Shown here: piece by piece, positions 8,836-16,905 of the stretch
Position numbering within the stretch: position 1 is the stretch's first letter
How the letters are laid out: each line of letters starts with the position of its first letter
Source: Luedemannella flava
Lineage (GTDB): Bacteria > Actinomycetota > Actinomycetes > Mycobacteriales > Micromonosporaceae
Direction of reading: 5' to 3'
DNA length: 64,000 nucleotides
NCBI RefSeq assembly: GCF_039528515.1
Contig: NZ_BAAALT010000053.1
Span: 62,001-126,000, forward strand
The notes under the pieces: model-generated
What the model saw: only the letters and a program-made list of their open reading frames with translations
Told to the model about the DNA's origin: nothing
Databases searched by the model: none
Made by a program: the position numbers and the translations under genes

Positions 8836-9591
8836 GTGGAGAAGGTCGACTACGACGAGCGGCTGCACGTCGGATATGTCGCCGGTCGACGGATGTCGCC
8901 GGGCGCGCACGAGACGTGGATGGCGGCGTTCGCCCGGCACCTGCCGGGGACGCGGCCGTTGACCTGGCTCGATCTGGGATCGGGGACCGGCCGCATGACC
9001 CCCGCTCTGGCGGAAGCCTTCGGCGGGCCGGTCCACGGAGTCGAGCCGTCGGACCGGATGCGGGCTCAGGCCATTGCCCATGCCGGCCATCCGGCCGTCG
9101 CGTACGCGGCCGGGTCCGCCGAGCGAATCCCGTTGCCGGACGCCTCGTGCGACGCGGCCCTGATGTTCTTCGTCTGGCACCACGTCGTTGACCGCGAGGC
9201 GGCCGCGGCCGAGCTGCGCCGGGTTCTCAAGCCGGGCGGCATACTCTTCGTGCAGGTGAACCTCGCCGACCGGATGCCCGACACGTGGTGGTTCCGCGTC
9301 GTGCCGGAGTGGGCGGACGCCGACCGGGCGCAGTTCCGGACCGAGGCAGAGGTGACGAGCGACTTCACGGGTGCCGGCTGGACGTTCGCCGCCCGCGACG
9401 AGGTCAGGTGGTGTCGCTCAGCGAGCCTGACCGAGGACTACGAGCGGCTGAAGCTGCGGGCCGTCTCGTCCTTCGAGCGTATGAGCGAGGAGACCATCGC
9501 AGCGGCCTTCGCCCGGATCGATGCGGCGCTGCCCGCACTCGGCGACGAGCCGCAGTACGAGACCAGCGACCTGCTCGTTTTTCGACGTTAG
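8836..9591 (+). CDS. Class I SAM-dependent methyltransferase
   Basis: 251 residues with a Rossmann methyltransferase core: motif I LDLGSGTGRM near residue 40, the acidic motif VHGVEPSDRM, GSAERIPLPDASCD, the LMFFVWHHV post-I region, and LRRVLKPGGILFVQ. This is the Methyltransf_11/25 type, which usually acts on small molecules. The substrate cannot be read from sequence. GTG at 8836 is preceded by GGGGAGG. Its stop codon overlaps the end of a peptidase S51 relic on the other strand. Confidence 0.85.
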   Translation: MEKVDYDERLHVGYVAGRRMSPGAHETWMAAFARHLPGTRPLTWLDLGSGTGRMTPALAEAFGGPVHGVEPSDRMRAQAIAHAGHPAVAYAAGSAERIPLPDASCDAALMFFVWHHVVDREAAAAELRRVLKPGGILFVQVNLADRMPDTWWFRVVPEWADADRAQFRTEAEVTSDFTGAGWTFAARDEVRWCRSASLTEDYERLKLRAVSSFERMSEETIAAAFARIDAALPALGDEPQYETSDLLVFRR

Positions 9592-9834
9592 CGCTGCTGG
9601 AACAGTTTCCAGCGCCCCTCGGAGACGACCTGGGCGACGCCGTCGACCACGCTGACGGCGACTTCCAGCCCAGGCCGCACACGGCGATGACGCCTGACCG
9701 GAGATCGCCCGCCACGCCATGCCGGGCCCACCGGGGAACGGGTAGATGGCCGTGGGGATGAAGAGGGCGTTGGCCTCCGCGACCGGCTTGCCCAGCAGGT
9801 CGACCAGCGCCTCGTGGAATCGCGAAGAACTCAG
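9588..9834 (-). pseudogene. Peptidase S51 (peptidase E-like) relic with internal deletion
   Basis: Positions 9834-9697 encode an N-terminal piece of a peptidase E-like protein (FHEALVDLLGKPVAEANALF, then PTAIYPFPGGP), and 9672-9588 encode, in another frame, its typical C-terminus (VAQVVSEGRWKLFQQ then stop). The central roughly 150 residues, including the catalytic serine nucleophile region, are missing, and the first residues are also lost. This is a dead gene remnant. The C-terminal match is from memory of family ends (SEGHWKLF). Confidence 0.65.
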
Positions 9835-10103
9835 CTCGTTTCCTGCGCTGAATTGACATCGTCGGCTGGCTATGCGTGTCCATCGGCGCGCCGAGGGTAG
9901 ATGACCATCCACATCGGGCTTCCATAGTGGAATCGAAGTGGGCTACGGTGGCCTGGTCCAACCAACGGGGCTTGCGGCCGTTGGCGGTTCTATGAGCGAC
10001 CGCCACGGCGTCTTCAGCGATGTCTAACCGTGCACTCGGCGCTGTTCGAGTGTCCGGGCGATGTCGCGTGGGCGTACACGGGGTCGCACGGGGAGGAATT
10101 GCA
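9835..10103. other. Intergenic stretch without a recognisable gene
   Basis: About 270 bases between the peptidase S51 relic and the secreted metalloprotease. Frames on both strands give no recognisable protein. The last bases hold GGGAGGAA, the ribosome binding site of the gene starting at 10104. No clear promoter hexamers were found. Confidence 0.4.
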
Positions 10104-11795
10104 ATGGCAACTGTCAATCTCAGGGGCAGGCGGTGGCTGGCCGCGGTCGCGGCACTGCCACTCGCGGTCGGGCTGCTGGCAGCGCTGCCGGCGTCGCCGG
10201 CGACTGCGGCGGCGGGCGGGTCCGCGGCCGTGCCGAAGGTCCACTGCACCAGCGACAACTCCGCCACCGCCGGCAACCGGGTGCAGCTGGTGTACGCGTA
10301 CGAGGCGGAACAGGCAGACCGCTCCGCCGAGCGGGACGCGCAGATCAAGTTCTCCGCCTGGGGAGCCGAGCAGCACGTCAACGACAGTGGCAGGCGCGAC
10401 GGGAAGGAACGCTGGATCCGTTGGGTCACCACCGGGTCCGGGACCGGCAGCAACTGTACGATCAGCGTTCTGAAGATCCAGGTGCCGAAGGGGCAGGAGT
10501 ACGGCAGCTCCGACTCCTGGATGACCACGCTGAGGAACGCGGGCCTCAACCGGAACGACCGCATCTACGCGATCTTCGCTGAGAACGACACCACCGACTG
10601 CGGCATCACCTGGACCGATCAACCGGTCTTCGATCCGTCGCCGGGCACCGGCAACTTCCAGAACTACCATCCGTTCTATTCGACCATCGTTCCCGGCTGT
10701 TTCACCCCGCACAACCTGAGCCACGAGCTCGCCCACGCCATGTTCGCCACGACGTCGTCGATGCCGGGCACCAGCGGGGATGCCTGGGGACACTGCGCCC
10801 AGGGCATGGAGTCGCTATGTGCCGTCAACCCACCCAACCTCGTGTGCGGCCACCCGCTGGACGGGCAGCGGTGGGACTGCAACGGCGATGACTACTTCAG
10901 CACCAAAACGACGCCGAACGGAACCTGGCTGCCGACCCACTGGAACGCCGCCAAGGACAGCCTCTACTTCGAGGCCGGTCAGAGCGTCACGGCGCAGCCG
11001 ATCCCGAAGCTGTTCGCCCCGCAACTGCTGAAGGCTGTTGATGTCGAAGGCTCGTCGATCGCCTTCACGTGGAAGCCGTCATCCACGCCGGTCGGCGACC
11101 ACAACTACACACTGACCTATGAAATTCTGCGCGAGAAGGACGGCGCGAAGTACATCATCGCCACGGTGGACGGGCTCAAGAACGACGCCCGGGTCACCGG
11201 CTTGCCGACTGGTTCCTCTTCGAGGTACACGGTGCGGGCCAAGCTCGTCTACAACGGAACCACCCAGATCTCGGCGGAGTCGATGCCGTTGATTCAGGCG
11301 ACCAACAACAGCACCGCGTGGGCCGGCGCCGCGGAGACCAACGCCTCCTTCATCCTCAACAACGGCCTGAAGGACGGCTTCGGCACCGACTTCGTCATCG
11401 ACGTGTACTTCGAGAGCCGGGACGAGGACGCCGGCGTCGTGCAGCACTACCGGAAGAACCTCAACAACCAGATCTGGGCCATGACCTCGACGGGGGGTCA
11501 AACGTATACGCTGACCAACCACCACAGCGGCAAGTGTCTGGCCCCGCTGGGTAACTCGACCACGGTGGGGACCCGCATCGTGCAGCACACCTGTGATGGC
11601 GCGGCGGCGCAGAAGTGGACGTTGACCAAGCTCACTGCGGCCAGCGACCCCGCCCTCGTCTACAACGTCAAGACGTCCAACGGGCTCTGCATCGGCGCGG
11701 AGAACAACAGCTTGGACAACGCGGCACCGCTCGTGCTCGCGACCTGCTCGTCACAGCAGCCCAGCCACAGGTGGACGCTCAACCGCGTCGCCTGA
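10104..11795 (+). CDS. Secreted zinc-metalloprotease-like protein with C-terminal ricin-type lectin domain
   Basis: 563 residues. A Sec signal peptide (residues 1 to about 37, ending ATAAAG) is followed by a protease-like region with HELAH at 207-211, the zinc-binding HExxH consensus, and several cysteines (HCTSD, DCGITW, GCF, WGHC, CAVN, CNGDD) that could form disulfides outside the cell. About 320-410 looks like a fibronectin type III module (SIAFTWKP, RVTGLPTGSSSRYTVRAK). About 430-563 is a ricin B beta-trefoil with repeated QxW-type ends (QIWAM, QKWTL, HRWTL), which binds carbohydrate. It is probably an exported hydrolase targeted to glycans. GGGAGGAA precedes the ATG, and a strong terminator follows. 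Confidence 0.8.
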   Translation: MATVNLRGRRWLAAVAALPLAVGLLAALPASPATAAAGGSAAVPKVHCTSDNSATAGNRVQLVYAYEAEQADRSAERDAQIKFSAWGAEQHVNDSGRRDGKERWIRWVTTGSGTGSNCTISVLKIQVPKGQEYGSSDSWMTTLRNAGLNRNDRIYAIFAENDTTDCGITWTDQPVFDPSPGTGNFQNYHPFYSTIVPGCFTPHNLSHELAHAMFATTSSMPGTSGDAWGHCAQGMESLCAVNPPNLVCGHPLDGQRWDCNGDDYFSTKTTPNGTWLPTHWNAAKDSLYFEAGQSVTAQPIPKLFAPQLLKAVDVEGSSIAFTWKPSSTPVGDHNYTLTYEILREKDGAKYIIATVDGLKNDARVTGLPTGSSSRYTVRAKLVYNGTTQISAESMPLIQATNNSTAWAGAAETNASFILNNGLKDGFGTDFVIDVYFESRDEDAGVVQHYRKNLNNQIWAMTSTGGQTYTLTNHHSGKCLAPLGNSTTVGTRIVQHTCDGAAAQKWTLTKLTAASDPALVYNVKTSNGLCIGAENNSLDNAAPLVLATCSSQQPSHRWTLNRVA

Positions 11796-11809
11796 CCCGA
11801 CGACCGACC

Positions 11810-11847
11810 GGTGCGAGGCCGCCGCTAACCCGCGGCGGCCTCGCACC
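11810..11847 (+). terminator. Terminator hairpin after the metalloprotease-lectin gene
   Basis: A 16-bp perfect stem (11810-11825 with 11832-11847) and a six-base loop, 15 bases after the stop codon. There is no T-tract. Confidence 0.8.
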
Positions 11848-11871
11848 GCCTGGTCGTGGTGGAAGCGGGGT

Positions 11872-12303
11872 TCATCCGGTCGGTGCGACCATTCCTACGG
11901 GCGCAGGGACCTGGCGGCGGATCAGCCGCAGGCGGACCAGGGACCGCCAGAGCTCGTGGAACACATGCACCGCGACGCTTCGTGGCAGTCTCGCGCCGAG
12001 GTCTGACGGCGACGCGAACTCGTCCGAAGGCCCGCCGCTGCTCCGGTGGCTGTTCGCCGAGCGCGTTGACGAGGATCGTCGCGCCCACCGAGTGGCCCAC
12101 GACGACCGCGCCGTCGTCCAGGGGCGCCAGCTCCCGACGGATGGCCGCGCTCCAGCGGGCGTAGCTCGGGTCGTCCTCGTCTGGCATGCGGGTAACCCGT
12201 CGCCGAGTGTGCTCCTCAGGCTGTCACACAGCCTGTCGTCCCACTCGTCGTGCGTGCCCGCGCCGTCGCCCTGGATGAAGCGGACCTGCCGGACCTTCGC
12301 CAT
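11872..12303 (-). pseudogene. Frameshifted alpha/beta hydrolase (serine hydrolase) with foreign 3' tail
   Basis: The gene starts at ATG 12303, overlapping the stop of the upstream GNAT gene (TGATG). The first frame reads VRFIQGDGAGTHDEWDDRL. A second frame continues with DDPSYARWSAAIRREL and the nucleophile elbow VVGHSVGATILVNAL. A third frame has DLGARLPRSVAVHVFHE. Together these cover an RBBP9/YdeN-type hydrolase but need at least two frameshifts, and the segment between EQPPE and DEF is deleted. The last 26 residues (WRSLVRLRLIRR onward) match the C-terminus of the radical SAM protein encoded at 14776-16905, so the 3' end is an apparent recombination product. No intact product is expected. 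Confidence 0.75.
11912..11949. repeat. 38-base repeat, copy 1 (35 of 38 identical to 14816-14853)
   Basis: This segment inside the hydrolase relic matches 14816-14853 in the same orientation with three differences. The flanking 32 bases on the left are also weakly alike (19 of 32). Both copies encode WRSLVRLRLIRR on the minus strand. Confidence 0.75.
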
Positions 12304-12788
12304 CACACTCCTGCCAACGGGCGGTGGAAGCGGGTGTAGTCGTCGAAGTCGACGATCGGCTGGAAGCCGAGGCGACGAAGCACGGCGACGCTCCGGTCAT
12401 TACCGTGGGTCACCCCGGCGTAGACGTCCGAGGCTCCCAGCTCATCACGGGCGTGGGCCAGGAGCGCGGCGCCCGCGGCGGTCGCGTAGCCGCACCCGGT
12501 CGCGTGCGCGGCGAGCCAGAACCCGAACCCGTACCGCGGCGGGTCGACGGCGACCAGGTCGATGCGGCCGATCAGCTCCCCGCCGCGCCAGATGCCGTAC
12601 CGGTGGCCGGGCGTGGCGAACCCTTCGGCGAAGTCCCGCTCCGTGCCGGCGACTTCCTCCTCGTAGTTGCCGAACTGCGTGAGGTGCGCCCGGTTGGCCT
12701 GGACGACCCGGTGATACCTGCCGGCGTCGGCAGCGCTGAGCGGCCGCAGCACGAGACCGAGGTCGGCTCGGAGATCAGACCTCTGCAC
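12303..12788 (-). CDS. GNAT-family N-acetyltransferase (RimJ/RimL-like)
   Basis: 161 residues. It shows the RimJ/RimL layout: LVLRPLSAADAGRYHRVV at the start, RYGIWRGGELIGRIDLV, the YGFGFWLAAHATGCGYAT acetyl-CoA loop region and the ending NDRSVAVLRRLGFQPI. It transfers acetyl from acetyl-CoA to an amine; the substrate may be a protein N-terminus or a small molecule. Its stop codon overlaps the start of the decayed alpha/beta hydrolase, so the two were once translationally coupled. Confidence 0.85.
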   Translation of the reverse strand: MQRSDLRADLGLVLRPLSAADAGRYHRVVQANRAHLTQFGNYEEEVAGTERDFAEGFATPGHRYGIWRGGELIGRIDLVAVDPPRYGFGFWLAAHATGCGYATAAGAALLAHARDELGASDVYAGVTHGNDRSVAVLRRLGFQPIVDFDDYTRFHRPLAGV

Positions 12789-12914
12789 GACTGGACACGG
12801 TAGGTCGCCGGGGACCGGGCGGCAATCGAGTTCGTCACGTACTCGTCAGCAACGAGCGGGCTGAAGCGAGTCGCTACAGTTCAATCTCCCAGACTCGCGG
12901 GCGCAGGAGTGCCG

Positions 12915-14765
12915 ATGGCGGACTTTCCGATCATTCCGGGGTACAAGATCGACGGACGGCTCGGCAGTGGTGGTCAGGCCGACGTGTACTCAGGGCGACA
13001 GGAGAGTGCGGCCGCGTTCCGGGTTGCCGTCAAGGTCTACCGGACTGATCGCGATGCTGTGGCGGACGCCCAGGGGCGTCGGTTCGACCGTGAGGTCGAG
13101 GCGCTCAGGAGTCTGCGTCACCAGAACATCGTGCGGGTGTTCACCGCCGACTACACAGCCGACCAGCGACCGTACATCGTGACCGAGTTGTGCGAGCGCT
13201 CGCTCGCCCAGCACCTCAGGACGTTCGGGCCGATGTCGCTGGATGAGGCGCTCCAGGTCGGTGAGCAGTTGGCCGATGGTCTGATCGCCCTGCACGGCGG
13301 GGACCGCCCGATCCTGCACCGCGATATCAAGCCCGGCAACGTCTTCATCATCGATGGCCGCAAGCCGGATCAGGTGGCGCTCGGTGACTTCGGCAGTGCC
13401 GTGTTCCTCGGCGCCAACGGCACGTACCCGACGACGGTGGCCATGCATTCGGGTGGGTACACGGCGCCGGAGATCTTCAAGCACCACCGGGCTACGGTCC
13501 GGTCGGACATCTACTCGCTGGGCCGGACGATCTGCGTGCTGATCCACGGACCTACCCCGGGCGGCGGCCTGCCGACCGCCGAGGAGCTCGACGTGCCCGC
13601 TGCGGTGGCCCGGATGCTGGCCCGGGCGACGGCGGCCGAGCCCGACGAACGCTACGAATCGGCGACGGCGTTCAAGCGGGCGATCGCCGCGGCGCGCAGG
13701 AGCAGCGCCCACCGACCGGGGGCGGACGACATCGGCGTCGGGACAACCGAGCCTCAGGTCAGGACCCGGGTGAAGGAAGAAGGGTCGTCGCCTGCGGGCG
13801 CACCGCGCGTCGATCTCGCACCGCGACTGCTGAAAGTCCCGGAGGCCCGACCCGAGCTCCGCCGCAACGCGTGGCGGGCAGCCGGTGTCTGGCTTTTCGC
13901 CGCGGTCCTGTTGCTCGCCTTCGGCGGCCAGCTGTGGCCGTGGCTGTGGCCGGCCGCGATCCTCGCGGCGTGCGTCGCGTTCCTGACCGCGTTGTACATC
14001 GGCGACGAGCTCCGGGCGGGCGCCTTCTGGGCCGCCGGCATCGCGCACGGCATCCCGGCCCTCGGCCATCTCGGCAGCAGGGACGGGGCACGTGCCGCGG
14101 CGACCGCTGTGGTCGCAATAGCCTGTCTCGTGGCGGTTCGCCTCGCCGCGCGCGCCAACAAACACGAGACACGAAGAACCGACGCGGAGTCGGCGAACGA
14201 GCGTCGGAAGAGGTCCTTCGCCCGCTATGCCGGCGGCGACAAAGGCTGGTTCGGTGCCGGCCGATTGCCGGAGTGGCTGCGGAACGTCCTCAACAACGAG
14301 CGTTGCGTCTGGATCTTCGAACTGCCCGACAAGGATTTCCCCTACGCCGTCGTTGCCGATGGGCACGTCATCCTGGTCACCGTCGTCGACTGGGAACCCG
14401 GCAGCTACACCATCGCGGAGAACTTCGAGGTCAGCGCCGGGCGTCGACACTTTCGCGGCTACACGACGCTGCTGAGCGAAGTCTCGAGAGCGGCCGCGGT
14501 CATTCCCGACCCGCGGCCTCATGTCACGGCGCCGCCGTTTCCCGATGAAGTGGACTTCACGAAGGCGATCGTGGTGACCAACACGGCGCGTCCCGACTCG
14601 GTCGAGGTCCGTACCAGGTACTTCGAGCGTGGCAACATGCTGGTCTGTGACGCGCGGACGGCCGGGCAGAGTTTCGACAGGGTGCTGGCGAAGGCTGACC
14701 CGAGGCTATGCGACGTCGAGCTCCTCGACGCGGTTCGGGCGAGGTCGACGTACAAACAGACGTGA
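12915..14765 (+). CDS. Membrane Ser/Thr protein kinase with a C-terminal NERD-like domain
   Basis: 616 residues. Residues 1-265 are a Hanks-type kinase: glycine loop GRLGSGGQADVY, ATP lysine in VAVK (Lys40), catalytic HRDIKPGN (Asp137), DFG at 158-160 and APEI. A charged linker follows, then about four hydrophobic helices (roughly 325-415). The cytoplasmic C-terminus (about 440-616) has WIFELPDKDFPYAVV, DGHVILVTVVDWEPGSY and RTAGQSFDRVLAK, which is weakly like the nuclease-related NERD fold; that part is a guess. AGGAG sits five bases before ATG 12915. It converges on the RiPP radical SAM gene with ten bases between the stop codons. Signal and substrate are unknown. Confidence 0.85.
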   Translation: MADFPIIPGYKIDGRLGSGGQADVYSGRQESAAAFRVAVKVYRTDRDAVADAQGRRFDREVEALRSLRHQNIVRVFTADYTADQRPYIVTELCERSLAQHLRTFGPMSLDEALQVGEQLADGLIALHGGDRPILHRDIKPGNVFIIDGRKPDQVALGDFGSAVFLGANGTYPTTVAMHSGGYTAPEIFKHHRATVRSDIYSLGRTICVLIHGPTPGGGLPTAEELDVPAAVARMLARATAAEPDERYESATAFKRAIAAARRSSAHRPGADDIGVGTTEPQVRTRVKEEGSSPAGAPRVDLAPRLLKVPEARPELRRNAWRAAGVWLFAAVLLLAFGGQLWPWLWPAAILAACVAFLTALYIGDELRAGAFWAAGIAHGIPALGHLGSRDGARAAATAVVAIACLVAVRLAARANKHETRRTDAESANERRKRSFARYAGGDKGWFGAGRLPEWLRNVLNNERCVWIFELPDKDFPYAVVADGHVILVTVVDWEPGSYTIAENFEVSAGRRHFRGYTTLLSEVSRAAAVIPDPRPHVTAPPFPDEVDFTKAIVVTNTARPDSVEVRTRYFERGNMLVCDARTAGQSFDRVLAKADPRLCDVELLDAVRARSTYKQT

Positions 14766-14775
14766 GGATGTTCGA

Positions 14776-16905
14776 TCAGCGGGTCGGGACGGCAGTGCCC
14801 ACAGGCGTCGGGGAGTGGCGGCGGATCAGGCGTAGGCGTACCAGGGACCGCCACGTCTGGTCGGTGTTGAACGCGGCCAGGATCCACGCCCGGCTGCGGG
14901 CCTCGGCGAGCGTCGTGGGCTCGGCGAACAGCTTCAGGTACAGCTTCGCGTTGGGCGGCAGCAGGAACACCCGGCCGTCGTCGCGCCGGAACGCGACCCG
15001 GCCGGCGGGCAGGTCCTGACCCGACGAGCCGTACAGCTCGCAGTAGCGGTCGAGCACGGCCGGGTCCGGCGTCGAGACGAAGGAACCGTTGACGACGAAC
15101 GGGGTGTCGTCGTCGTCCTCGCGCAGGTCGCGGTCCTGTTCGAGCAGCTCGCGGACCGCCGTGCCGTACCGGTCGTGGTAGAAGAACGTGTGCGGCGTGT
15201 CGACCGCGCCGAGCCAGGGCCGGTCGTAGTGGGCCCGGTTGAGGCGCTTCTTCGCCTCGCCGATCTCCTCCCGCGCCGCCTCCGTGACCGGCTCGTCGTA
15301 GAACAGGACGGGCGACACGTCGCCCTGCGGCGGCCGGCGCAGGTTGCTGATGCCGAACCGGTCGGGCTGCTTGGCGACGATCGCGCCCGGCGTGAGGACG
15401 AAGTCGCCGAGCCCGCCGAACGTCCACAGGTCCCGGTTGTCGAGCAGGAAGTTGATGCTGTCCAGCGCCTCGTCGCGGGTCTCGGTCGGGAAGCCGGTGA
15501 AGCCCATCATCTGCACCCCGATGCCGGCCTTCGTCATCGCGGTGATGGTCTGCTTGACCTGGGCGGGCCGGGTGCCCTTGTCGATGAGGTCGAGCACGCG
15601 CTGGTTGGCCGACTCGAAGCCGACCGAGATGGCCGTGCAGCCGCTGCGTCTGAGCAGCTCGCACCGCTCGTCGGACCAGTACTTCTCCAGGCGGATCTCC
15701 GCGCCCCAGCGGAAGTCGAGGCCGCGGTCGACCACCTGCTCCGCGAAACGCAGGATCGTGGCAGGCGCGAGTACGTCCACCGAGAAGTAGATGAACTTGG
15801 CGAACGTGGACAGCTCCGTCACGTCCCGGATCATCGTGTCGACGGTGTCCTGCCGCCACGGACTGGTCGGCCCGTCGGTGTTGAGGCCGTAGTCGCAGAA
15901 CGTGCACTTGTTCCAGTAGCAGCCCCGGCTGGGGGAGTAGTAGACGAACCGCTCGGGGCTCAGGTACGCATCCCACGGGAGCCGGCTGAAGTCGGGCGTC
16001 GGGACGGTCGCCAGCTTCTCGTAGTGCAGCATCGGCAGGGCGCGCACCGCCCCGTACTTGGGATGCAGTCTGATGTTGGGGTGGGTGACCGGCAGCGACC
16101 CGGCGCCGAGCGCGTTGAGCAGCTCGACGTAGGCCGTCTCGCCCTCGCCGATGACGATCGCGTCGAGGTCGTGGAAGACCTCGAACACCATCTGCCGCTC
16201 GGCGGCCGCCTTCCACACGTCGGAGACCTCGGTGCCGCCGGCGACGAGGAACGCGTCGGGCAGCCACGACCGCACGAGGCGCGCGAGCCACAGGGCGAAC
16301 GGCAGCTGCCACTGGTACGTGATGTTGATGCCGACCACGTCGTAGCCGCCCCGGACCAGGCGCGAGCGCAGGATCGTGTCGTAGTACGACTGGTAGGGCC
16401 GGTTGAGCCGGTCGAGCAGCGCGTGGTCGGTCAGCGCCCGCACGGAGCCGACGGCGATCGGCGGCGGCGGCTCCAGGTGGAAGCCCTCCCGGAACTGGCC
16501 GGGAAAACCGGTCGTGGCCAGCACGTTCATCCAGGCGATGATCCCGTCGACGGCCTCCTGGTAGTGGCCGTAGTCGTAGAAGCGCTCCGGATCCCGCAGG
16601 GTCGCGACCGCGTTGCGGACCCGCTCCGGGTCCGGGTCGCCGACCCGCAGCAGGTGCGCGTCGACCAGGTCCTTGTTGAGCCGGTAGCTGCCGTAGTCGA
16701 CGTAGTCGCGCGGCGCGGCGAGCTCCTGGTCGAGCCAGGCGAGGCCGGCGGGGGAGTACGAGTGGTGGAACGCCTCGATGTTGACGTCGATGAGGTCGGC
16801 GGCCGGGTGGCCCTGCGCCCGCGCGTACGAGTCGATGTAGCTCAGCGAGTGGTAGCCCGAGGTCGGGTCGGTGATCGGCGGGTAGAGCAGGGCAACCTTG
16901 GTCAT
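14776..16905 (-). CDS. Cobalamin-binding-type radical SAM enzyme of the RiPP cluster
   Basis: 709 residues. The N-terminal half (about 1-310) is the B12-binding-like region found in class B radical SAM proteins (VALLYPPITDPTSGYHSL, VVGINITYQWQL, FLVAGGTEVSD, IGEGETAYVELLNALG). The radical SAM core starts near 330 with SRGCYWNKCTFCDYG, the CxxxCxxC motif that binds the 4Fe-4S cluster. It is the last gene of the precursor operon, overlapping the TfuA gene by ATGA. The likely role is to modify the precursor peptide, for example C-methylation, but family members do several reactions. The last 26 residues, from TWRSLVRLRLIRR, recur in a nearby pseudogene, so the natural C-terminus may have been altered. 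GGAG lies six bases before ATG. Confidence 0.8.
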   Translation of the reverse strand: MTKVALLYPPITDPTSGYHSLSYIDSYARAQGHPAADLIDVNIEAFHHSYSPAGLAWLDQELAAPRDYVDYGSYRLNKDLVDAHLLRVGDPDPERVRNAVATLRDPERFYDYGHYQEAVDGIIAWMNVLATTGFPGQFREGFHLEPPPPIAVGSVRALTDHALLDRLNRPYQSYYDTILRSRLVRGGYDVVGINITYQWQLPFALWLARLVRSWLPDAFLVAGGTEVSDVWKAAAERQMVFEVFHDLDAIVIGEGETAYVELLNALGAGSLPVTHPNIRLHPKYGAVRALPMLHYEKLATVPTPDFSRLPWDAYLSPERFVYYSPSRGCYWNKCTFCDYGLNTDGPTSPWRQDTVDTMIRDVTELSTFAKFIYFSVDVLAPATILRFAEQVVDRGLDFRWGAEIRLEKYWSDERCELLRRSGCTAISVGFESANQRVLDLIDKGTRPAQVKQTITAMTKAGIGVQMMGFTGFPTETRDEALDSINFLLDNRDLWTFGGLGDFVLTPGAIVAKQPDRFGISNLRRPPQGDVSPVLFYDEPVTEAAREEIGEAKKRLNRAHYDRPWLGAVDTPHTFFYHDRYGTAVRELLEQDRDLREDDDDTPFVVNGSFVSTPDPAVLDRYCELYGSSGQDLPAGRVAFRRDDGRVFLLPPNAKLYLKLFAEPTTLAEARSRAWILAAFNTDQTWRSLVRLRLIRRHSPTPVGTAVPTR
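14816..14853. repeat. 38-base repeat, copy 2
   Basis: Second copy of the repeat at 11912-11949, here forming the 3' end of the radical SAM coding region. Copies are about 2.9 kb apart in the same orientation and differ at three positions. Confidence 0.75.

Noticed and set aside
9835..10103. Transposase fragment on the minus strand
   Set aside because: A frame with NGRKPRWLDQ looked faintly transposase-like, but there are no inverted repeats, target duplications or DDE motifs.
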